Shown here piece after piece: positions 33,065 through 39,091 of a stretch of 39,091 nucleotides of DNA (position 1 is the stretch's first letter; every line of letters starts with the position of its first letter). Under the pieces are notes generated by a model that was not told the origin of the DNA, ran no database searches, and worked only from the letters and a program-made list of their open reading frames with translations. Location of the stretch: NCBI GenBank assembly GCA_015233165.1, contig JADFYF010000013.1, positions 1 through 39,091 on the forward strand, in the 5' to 3' direction. A program made the translations under genes and the position numbers. This DNA comes from Candidatus Omnitrophota bacterium. Lineage in GTDB: Bacteria > Omnitrophota > Gorgyraeia > Zapsychrales > Fredricksoniimonadaceae.

Positions 33065-35698
33065 TTACCCGCTGCAACTCACGCAGCCTTCTTTGACATC
33101 CCCGCTCATCGAACGGACATAATAAACAGTTTTGATGCCCGACTTCCAAGCCTTGGTATAGTAATCAAAAAGCTGCTTGGGGCTTGTACGGGCAGGGTTA
33201 ATCATCCACTCAAAGGAAATCGACTGATCAATCCATTTATAAACGACCGCGATCATTTCAATAACATCATTCATTTCCAAATTCGCATATTCCTTATAAA
33301 ACCAGAAGTTTTCCTTAGAAAGATTGGGAGCCACTGTCACAATGGGTGCAATGGCATTCGTTTCCATGAAGAACTTCTTATAAACCGGCAAAAGACCTGC
33401 TGTTGTACCGACGACGCCAGCGGTGGAGGTGTTAGGTGCGGGTGCTAAATGATAGGCGAAGCGAACTCCATGCGCTCGAATGTCTGCAATCAGTTCCTTC
33501 CAAGCTTTGGGATCCTGACTTTCCTTCGCATACCATCCCTCTGGCCGTCCAAACAGAATCCCTTTCTCCCATTCACTTCCCTTGAACAAAGGATAAGGTC
33601 CTCGCTCTTTAGCCAAGGCGTTGGACGCTTTAAGCGTTGCCAAAGCATACTTCTCAAATAATGCATCCACATCGTTACGGGCAGCCAGAGAATCATAATT
33701 TAATTTCCGACAAGCCAAATATTCGGCTAACCCCATGAATCCCAATCCGACGCTGCGGTACTTAAGTGAGGTCTGTTCCGCCTCCTTGATGGGATACAAA
33801 TTCAACGCTATAACATTATCCAGAACCCTCATAGCAATCGGTATAACCCTCTCGATCTCTTCCTTGGTATTAACCTTGGCGACATTGATTGAAGCCAAAT
33901 TACAGACGACCGTATCTCCCGGCGTATACCGCAAAACCACCTTGCCGTCCTCAATACTCTCACCATCGAACACCGAAGACGCTGTGTTCTGACAGATCTC
34001 GGTACACAACTGAGTCGAGTAAATCATGCCTGCGTGTTTGTTGGGATTAACACGGTTGACCGTGTCACGAAAGAATACATACGGCATCCCCGTCTCGACG
34101 GCGGTCTTAAGAAGTTTCTTCATAAGATCCTTGGCATTGGTCGTGACGCGCAGTTTCAGACGATCATCCTTCTCGCAAGATTCATAGAATTTCATAAACT
34201 CGACATCAACCGTATCCTCCAGACGACGTCTTGTAACCTTATGAACTTCATGAGGGTCAAAAAGGGTCCATTCGCCGCCCTCTTCAACTCTTTGCATAAA
34301 AAGATCAGGGATTGATACTGCAGGGAAAATATCAAATGCTTTGCGCCTGATATCTCCCGTTTCTGTCTGAAGATTCAAGAAATCCAGAATATCCCGATGC
34401 CAGATATCCAGCGTCGGAGAAATAGCCCCAAAACGAGCCCCCAGCTGATTCACCGCCGCAGCCGTATCGTTGATGACACGAACCCAGGGAACAACTCCGC
34501 CGGAGGTCGACTTGACCCCGCGAATTTCTCCGCCTTTAGAGCGGATATGTCCTAAATACGTACCAACCCCACCGCCGAATTTGGATATCTGAGCCATGTT
34601 CTCGACGGCGTGATAAATCGCACGCAGGTCATCAGCCACATTAATCTTAAAACAACTCGAAAGCTGAGCAAAATTGGTGCGAGCATTAATAAGAGTGGGT
34701 GTAGGCAAGGACAACTTCTGAGTTGAGGTGGCATCATAAATAGCACGGACAAATTCTAAACGCTTCTCCTTGGGCTCAGGGATGGCCAGAAACAGGGCTA
34801 CAGTCAAATACATCTCCTGAGGAAGCTCCTCGACAACCTTGTTGGGATTCAAAAGATAGCGTTTGGAAAGGGCTAAGACCGTCGAATAAATATAAGAAAA
34901 GTCCCTATCTCGATCGATAAACGATGCGGCGACACCGATCTCCTGAGGCGTGTAATATTGCATGAATTCCTTATAATACAGCCCCTTTTTCAGGTAATTC
35001 TCAAAATGCGCCTGATAACTGGCTGGAGAATAAAGCTCCTCAATCTTAACCCCACGGTTACGGCTCGCTAATTTATAAAGTTGCATAACCAATAGACGAC
35101 CCGCAATGATCTGCCAAGAAATATTCTCAACCGACAGAAGATCGATGCAAGAACGTTTGAGGTTTTCAATGACCTGATCCGTCGATATCCCATCGACCAG
35201 ACGATTCTTTAAAATCGCAAAAACAGCATCAAATCGACAGGTAGCCTCAAAGCCGACAGCCGCCCGGTCAAAAGCCCTCTTCAGTTTCCTTGGATCAAAA
35301 GCTTCTTGAGTGCCGTTGTGTTTGGAAACTTTTAACAGATTCTTTTCTAGCTTACGAAGCTCTTCGATTCTGTTTTCTGCCCGACGACGCGCATGTTCAG
35401 CCCGATAAAGAATAAATTCTCTGGCAACCTCAAAATATCCTGACTCAGCCAATTTGCGTTCGACGATATCCTGGATCTCCTCCACGGAGGCGATTCGCTC
35501 GCTTTGACCAAATCTCTGTTCGATCTCTAAAACAACCTTATCGGAAATTTCTTGAGCCATCTCAAGAGGGCCGGACAAAGACGCACCAACTCTTTCACGA
35601 GTTGCCGCTATGGCCTTAGCGACGGCCTCACGAATTCTAACCGCCTCAAAATCTGCCACCTCACCTGTTCGTTTTCTAATTTTTTCGATCACAATCAT
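33065..35698 (-). CDS. nrdA: Ribonucleotide reductase alpha subunit with two ATP-cones
   Basis: The catalytic subunit of class I RNR. Numbered from the ATG at 35698 (877 residues): two ATP-cone regulatory domains in tandem (about 3-105 and 122-215), then the catalytic barrel with C349 ('LSSCFK'), the thiyl-radical C565 with E567 ('TQLCTEI'), C599 ('VVCNLASIN'), the radical-transfer pair YY in 'KTVYYVRS', and the C-terminal redox cysteines 'EGCVSC'. Q563 occupies the place of the Asn common in E. coli-type enzymes. The start is uncertain: AAGGAG is only one or two bases from this ATG but seven from a GTG two codons later (35692). A TATAAT box at 35733-35738 rules out the longer frame start. 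Co-transcribed with nrdB. Confidence 0.95.
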   Translation of the reverse strand: MIVIEKIRKRTGEVADFEAVRIREAVAKAIAATRERVGASLSGPLEMAQEISDKVVLEIEQRFGQSERIASVEEIQDIVERKLAESGYFEVAREFILYRAEHARRRAENRIEELRKLEKNLLKVSKHNGTQEAFDPRKLKRAFDRAAVGFEATCRFDAVFAILKNRLVDGISTDQVIENLKRSCIDLLSVENISWQIIAGRLLVMQLYKLASRNRGVKIEELYSPASYQAHFENYLKKGLYYKEFMQYYTPQEIGVAASFIDRDRDFSYIYSTVLALSKRYLLNPNKVVEELPQEMYLTVALFLAIPEPKEKRLEFVRAIYDATSTQKLSLPTPTLINARTNFAQLSSCFKINVADDLRAIYHAVENMAQISKFGGGVGTYLGHIRSKGGEIRGVKSTSGGVVPWVRVINDTAAAVNQLGARFGAISPTLDIWHRDILDFLNLQTETGDIRRKAFDIFPAVSIPDLFMQRVEEGGEWTLFDPHEVHKVTRRRLEDTVDVEFMKFYESCEKDDRLKLRVTTNAKDLMKKLLKTAVETGMPYVFFRDTVNRVNPNKHAGMIYSTQLCTEICQNTASSVFDGESIEDGKVVLRYTPGDTVVCNLASINVAKVNTKEEIERVIPIAMRVLDNVIALNLYPIKEAEQTSLKYRSVGLGFMGLAEYLACRKLNYDSLAARNDVDALFEKYALATLKASNALAKERGPYPLFKGSEWEKGILFGRPEGWYAKESQDPKAWKELIADIRAHGVRFAYHLAPAPNTSTAGVVGTTAGLLPVYKKFFMETNAIAPIVTVAPNLSKENFWFYKEYANLEMNDVIEMIAVVYKWIDQSISFEWMINPARTSPKQLFDYYTKAWKSGIKTVYYVRSMSGDVKEGCVSCSG

Positions 35699-35708
35699 TC
35701 TCCTTAAA

Positions 35709-35755
35709 TATCTATCAGTGGTGTGAGCGCAGATTATATACACAACATATAGCGC
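35709..35755 (-). promoter_or_regulatory. nrdAB promoter with NrdR-box-like sites
   Basis: The minus strand has TATAAT at 35738-35733, with TTGAAA about 15 bases upstream. The plus-strand sequence ACACAACATATAGCGC (35740-35755) matches the known NrdR box ACACAAGATATAGTGT at 13 of 16 positions and overlaps the promoter. A weaker site, TATCTATCAGTGGTGT (35709-35724), lies exactly 31 bases away, the spacing usual for paired NrdR boxes. Control by the ATP/dATP-sensing repressor NrdR is therefore likely; nrdR is not in the window. Confidence 0.65.
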
Positions 35756-35785
35756 TTTCAAATAAAATTATAAAAACAATGTCCA

Positions 35786-35900
35786 ACAAGCAAGGCTACT
35801 CAAATGCAGCTTCTTTGAAGTTCAGGAGACCCGGTATGAGGAGCAATAACGTATACGGTGATCTTGTAAGAGCTGGCTTTGATACCGGCAGCAAGCCATC
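35786..35900. other. Structured spacer element between response regulator and nrdA
   Basis: This 115-base spacer is less AT-rich than other spacers. It contains an inverted repeat CCGGTAT (35831-35837) / ATACCGG (35882-35888) enclosing the palindrome CGTATACG (35850-35857). Both strands are open for over 30 codons; the minus strand spells 'KPALTRSPYTLLLLIPGLL', a peptide I have an unverified memory of as a recurrent spurious translation in other genomes. It may be an interspersed repeat or a structured RNA. No known RNA family recognised. Confidence 0.35.
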
Positions 35901-36713
35901 TCAAACACTAAAATCTTCAGCCTCTTCTTGTATCTTCTGGATCGCATCGTTAAGGAAATTGACCAAATCCACAGGATCGCCATAGTCCACCAAGTTCAAA
36001 ACATTTTTTTTGCTTGCAAATTTCTCCCGAATCACATCCAAATGATCACTTTCAATTTTCTGATAAAGCAAAAACTTGACATTGGTCGTCTTGGTCATAT
36101 GCAATGCATATTGGGCTATCGTGTCGCCTGGGATATCCTTAAGGCCAAACTTTACTAAAGCAATATCCGGAGGATCTGAAAAGATTAATTCCAACATCGC
36201 TGTTCCACTTTTCGCACAAGATACGCGAAAACCCGCTTCAAGAAGAGCTATTGAAATTTTCCCTGATTCCACCGAATCATCATCGGCTAAACAAACAGTA
36301 TGAATAGACTTTGTCTTCCTTTGCTTAATCTCATTGGGCGCAGGTCTAAGCTTTTTAATGATCAGTTTAACTTCCTGTATAAAATCATTCATCTCAAATG
36401 GCTTGGTCATGAACCCTTCCACTTTAAGTTCTTTGAAAAGCTGTTCCATATTGGCTCGTGCCGTTAAAACAAATACGGGATACTTAGACGCGTATCCATC
36501 AAAAATCTTCTGATAGAATTCTATGCCTCCCATCCTAGGCATATTGATATCTAAGACGATCAGATCAGGAGTGAAATTCTCTAATTTCTTTAAACCATCA
36601 ATACCATCCTGTGCTGTTTGAACTTCATAACCGTTTTTCTCCAGCAAGTACTTGAAATTCTCCCGAAGGGTATGATCATCGTCAATCACCAAAAGTTTTG
36701 GTTTATTTTCCAT
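35901..36713 (-). CDS. Response regulator with canonical and degenerate receiver domains
   Basis: A 270-residue two-component protein with no DNA-binding output. The first receiver domain (about 5-122) is complete: acidic pocket D11-D12, phospho-acceptor D55 in 'LIVLDINMPRMGG', T84 and K104 ('MTKPFE'). A Pro/Lys-rich linker joins a second receiver-like domain (about 137-262) that keeps the acidic cluster 'LADDD' but has Lys in place of the phospho-acceptor ('ALVKFGLKDIPG'), so it is probably a pseudo-receiver used for dimerisation or protein contacts. GGAGG precedes the start. It lies 23 bases after the histidine kinase and is almost certainly its partner. Confidence 0.92.
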   Translation of the reverse strand: MENKPKLLVIDDDHTLRENFKYLLEKNGYEVQTAQDGIDGLKKLENFTPDLIVLDINMPRMGGIEFYQKIFDGYASKYPVFVLTARANMEQLFKELKVEGFMTKPFEMNDFIQEVKLIIKKLRPAPNEIKQRKTKSIHTVCLADDDSVESGKISIALLEAGFRVSCAKSGTAMLELIFSDPPDIALVKFGLKDIPGDTIAQYALHMTKTTNVKFLLYQKIESDHLDVIREKFASKKNVLNLVDYGDPVDLVNFLNDAIQKIQEEAEDFSV

Positions 36714-36736
36714 ATCACTCCTCCTTAATATTCTTT

Positions 36737-39091
36737 CTAAATAAGCTTCTTAATCATAGTCAAAGGAATTTGTGGATCAAGAGGAATGGTAAAAGAAAAC
36801 GTGCTCCCTTTGCCATATTGTGACTCAACCGAAATCTCTCCCCCGTGCATTTCAACGATCTGCTTGCAAATAGACAAACCTAAACCTGTTCCCCCCAGCT
36901 GATGACTGACAGAACCTACTTGCTGGAATTTCCCAAAAAGTTTAGACAGATCTTCCTTCTTAATCCCAATTCCCGTATCACGAACTCTGAAAATCATATT
37001 CTTGTTATCTTCACAGGAAACCGTAATTGTCACCTGTCCCTTATCCGTGAACTTTAAGGCATTGCTGATAAGATTATTAAAGACCTGGACTAGTCGATTC
37101 TTATCCGCCAAAAGTTTAGGTAAATCCGACTGAAACTCTGTCACTAATTGAACTCCCTTTTGATTAGCCAAAGGAGTTTGCAAATCAACAATCTCCTGTA
37201 CATATTCCTTAACAGACAATGATTGCCTATCCAACGGTACGCTCCCCGACTCAAATTTAGCCAAATCTAAAACGTCATTAATCAAAATACCCAGACGATC
37301 AATACTCAGCTGAACCCTCCCTAGGAACATTTTCTGCTCATCAGAAAGTTTCCCTGGCAATTCGGTATTCAAAATATCGAGGGAAGACTTCATAGCCGTC
37401 AAGGGGGTCCTTAATTCATGCGAGACTGTATAGGAAAACTGCTTTTGCATTTCATAGATATGCTGCAGCTTAACAGCTTCTTCTGCCTTCTTGCGATCAC
37501 TAATGTCCCTGAAAAACCATATCCGTCCTAAGTTTCTGTTCTCTTGTTCATTGAAGATCGGCGAAGAATAGCAATCCAAAACCCTTCCGTCAACAAGAAC
37601 AATCTCCTCCTGACTCTTTTTATCTGGTTCTAAAGACAAGAATTTCATCCGTTGAACAAATTTCTTGGGATCAACAAACTTGTTTAAAATAAATTCTACG
37701 GTCCGTTCATCTGATCTTGATCCGATAACATCCTCGGGGATCTGCCACATATCCATAAATCTCTGATTATAGGAAACTATTCTGCCCTGTTCATCAACGA
37801 AAAGGATCCCCTCAGGAATAACTTCCTGCTGAAGTCTTAAAAACTTATTCTTCAACCATATTTCCTGCTCTATCTTCTTACGATCCGTAATATCTTCCTT
37901 GACCGCTACAAAATGCGTAATGGTACCTTTACTATCTTTAATAGGAGAAATTGAAGCCGTTTCCCAATATAATTCTCCTGACTTCTTTCTATTATGAAAT
38001 TCCCCTTTCCAGATACCGCCGCTCTTAATAGTCTTCCAAAGGTTCTGATAAAACTCCTTAGGATGTTCCCCTGATTTTAAGATCCGTGAATTATTTCCTA
38101 TAACCTCCCCAAGGGTATAACCGCTAATCCTTTCAAAAGCTGGATTAGCATACTCGATCTTGCCCTCAAGAGTTGTAATGACGACCGTTACCGGGGATTG
38201 TTCTATGGCCCGCATAAGCTGATGTATTTTCTCTGACGAGTGCCTCTGTGCCCAGAGCGTATACAGAATAAAAACACCAAATAAGAACGCTCCTATAAAA
38301 GCCACACCATAAATGATCACAATCCTTCGCAAATCCTTATCCCTTTGATCAAAAGCAAAAGCCTCAGCCTGTGTAACTACAACACCCCAGCCATACTCAG
38401 ACACCGGTTCAAAAGCTGCAACGCGATTCTGCTTTTCAACAGGATTGTAATTGACACCGGCACCCCTCTTACCCTTTAATAATTCTTGAACGAGAGGTAC
38501 GGATGAAAAATTGACCACCTTTTCTTCTGAATTGAACCTTGGATGATAAACAATCTGACCTTGCTGGTCGATGATGTAGATGAGCCCGTTTTGTCCCACA
38601 TTAACATTCTTAATCCATTTAGAAAAAATGTTCAATTTAAACTGCATCTGCAATAAGCCAAGAACCTTCGCCCTCTCTTGTTCTGAGGAAGAATCACTGT
38701 TAACTAAGGTCCCTTTTGTCTTAATAGGAATAAGAATGGAAACAAAATTAACCCTAGGCTCAGTCCCCCTTTTATAGACGGCAGAGACATAAGGTATCCA
38801 GCGTTTCTTGACTTGAACATACCACTCTCGATCCGCACGGCTCTGGCCAACAAATTCAGGCATCTCTGGCAGGATACCCTTAATCGTTGCTCCTGGATCG
38901 TACATAAGTAGGCGGTCTATCATAGGAAACTCCTCGATGACTCCCTGCATGATGGACATGGCCTCAGGCCAATTGCCACCCTCGACATTTCTGATCAACG
39001 AAGGTCTGTCGGCCAAAGAAATTCCTAGATTAACCAACGCATCGAGATGCTCATGAACAATCGAAGCAGCCAAATAGGCCACTGCTTTCTT
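36737..39091 (-). CDS. CACHE-PAS-PAS sensor histidine kinase (5' end cut by window)
   Basis: An inner-membrane sensor kinase. The frame is open to the window edge, so the start and first transmembrane helix lie outside. Counting from the codon at 39082: an extracytoplasmic dCACHE-like ligand domain (about 1-240), a transmembrane helix (about 250-272), two PAS domains (about 285-400 and 410-530, the first with 'GKIEYANPAFERISGYT'), the dimerisation domain with phospho-His555 in 'SHELRTPL', and an HATPase domain with N box 'NNLISNALKF', G1 'DTGIGI' and G2 'GGTGLGLS'. It ends after the kinase core with no receiver domain; the next gene supplies that. The signal sensed is unknown. Confidence 0.94.
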   Translation of the reverse strand, partial: KKAVAYLAASIVHEHLDALVNLGISLADRPSLIRNVEGGNWPEAMSIMQGVIEEFPMIDRLLMYDPGATIKGILPEMPEFVGQSRADREWYVQVKKRWIPYVSAVYKRGTEPRVNFVSILIPIKTKGTLVNSDSSSEQERAKVLGLLQMQFKLNIFSKWIKNVNVGQNGLIYIIDQQGQIVYHPRFNSEEKVVNFSSVPLVQELLKGKRGAGVNYNPVEKQNRVAAFEPVSEYGWGVVVTQAEAFAFDQRDKDLRRIVIIYGVAFIGAFLFGVFILYTLWAQRHSSEKIHQLMRAIEQSPVTVVITTLEGKIEYANPAFERISGYTLGEVIGNNSRILKSGEHPKEFYQNLWKTIKSGGIWKGEFHNRKKSGELYWETASISPIKDSKGTITHFVAVKEDITDRKKIEQEIWLKNKFLRLQQEVIPEGILFVDEQGRIVSYNQRFMDMWQIPEDVIGSRSDERTVEFILNKFVDPKKFVQRMKFLSLEPDKKSQEEIVLVDGRVLDCYSSPIFNEQENRNLGRIWFFRDISDRKKAEEAVKLQHIYEMQKQFSYTVSHELRTPLTAMKSSLDILNTELPGKLSDEQKMFLGRVQLSIDRLGILINDVLDLAKFESGSVPLDRQSLSVKEYVQEIVDLQTPLANQKGVQLVTEFQSDLPKLLADKNRLVQVFNNLISNALKFTDKGQVTITVSCEDNKNMIFRVRDTGIGIKKEDLSKLFGKFQQVGSVSHQLGGTGLGLSICKQIVEMHGGEISVESQYGKGSTFSFTIPLDPQIPLTMIKKLI

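Noticed and set aside
33048-33149. N-terminal extension of the nrdB frame
   Set aside because: It overlaps nrdA out of frame and lacks homology, while ATG 33047 has a good ribosome site.
35699-35761. N-terminal extension of nrdA
   Set aside because: It spans the predicted -10 box and NrdR site, so it would not be transcribed.
1-39091. CRISPR arrays, transposases, integrases, phage genes
   Set aside because: None seen; the only repeats are the palindromic elements and the internal protein repeats at 12536-13606.

Overview
The window looks like a chromosome segment of a Gram-negative, diderm bacterium, most likely Candidatus Omnitrophota (PVC-related). Evidence for the outer membrane is lptE, bamD, an RND efflux system with an outer-membrane factor, and a Wzx-type flippase. 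The lineage call rests mainly on the 1005-residue secreted protein at 28822-31839, whose N-terminal 'NPFLFDFIVD' and C-terminal 'GGIDL' motifs I associate with a large Omnitrophota-restricted family. That is recalled knowledge and was not checked here. Coding density is high, nearly all genes are on the minus strand, and no stretch over 300 bases lacks a gene. I saw no rRNA, tRNA, CRISPR array, insertion sequence or phage gene.

Layout, left to right. (1) 102-5768: an efflux operon of an RND adaptor followed by an RND permease fused in frame to a NodT/TolC-like outer-membrane lipoprotein; a GC-rich palindromic repeat lies between them. (2) 5882-9239: mnmG-cysK, then a DUF4160/DUF2442 pair in which DUF4160 has a one-base frameshift. 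(3) 9306-20639: an AT-richer carbohydrate locus. In transcription order it holds a GPH-type sugar symporter, a sugar-binding lipoprotein, two ABC permeases, a secreted clan GH-A glycosidase with an unusual helical N-terminal domain, a secreted protein carrying two more copies of that domain, a small secreted CBM-like protein, a membrane-anchored coiled-coil protein and a LacI-family regulator. (4) 20786-26085: housekeeping and envelope genes: murJ, a short uvrC, rpsT (plus strand), a short holA, lptE and bamD. (5) 26118-28687: divergent GH1 beta-glucosidase and wzx-like flippase. (6) 28822-31839: the Omnitrophota-type secreted protein, with a palindromic repeat inserted in frame. (7) 32020-35698: class I ribonucleotide reductase nrdA-nrdB, with NrdR-box-like sites upstream and a frameshift near the nrdB 3' end. 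(8) 35901-39091: a response regulator with a second, degenerate receiver domain, and a CACHE-PAS-PAS histidine kinase cut by the window edge.

How the parts fit together: the carbohydrate locus reads as a complete path of extracellular or periplasmic glycan cleavage, binding, import and LacI control, except that no ABC ATPase is encoded. The most unusual points are the RND-OMF fusion with an internal lipobox, the helical domain shared by the glycosidase and its neighbour, a set of strong promoters placed so close to start codons that their mRNAs should be leaderless, the reduced UvrC and HolA, and palindromic repeats both between and inside genes. Two one-base indels (DUF4160, nrdB) suggest that assembly or sequencing error is possible, so fusions and truncations should be confirmed against reads.
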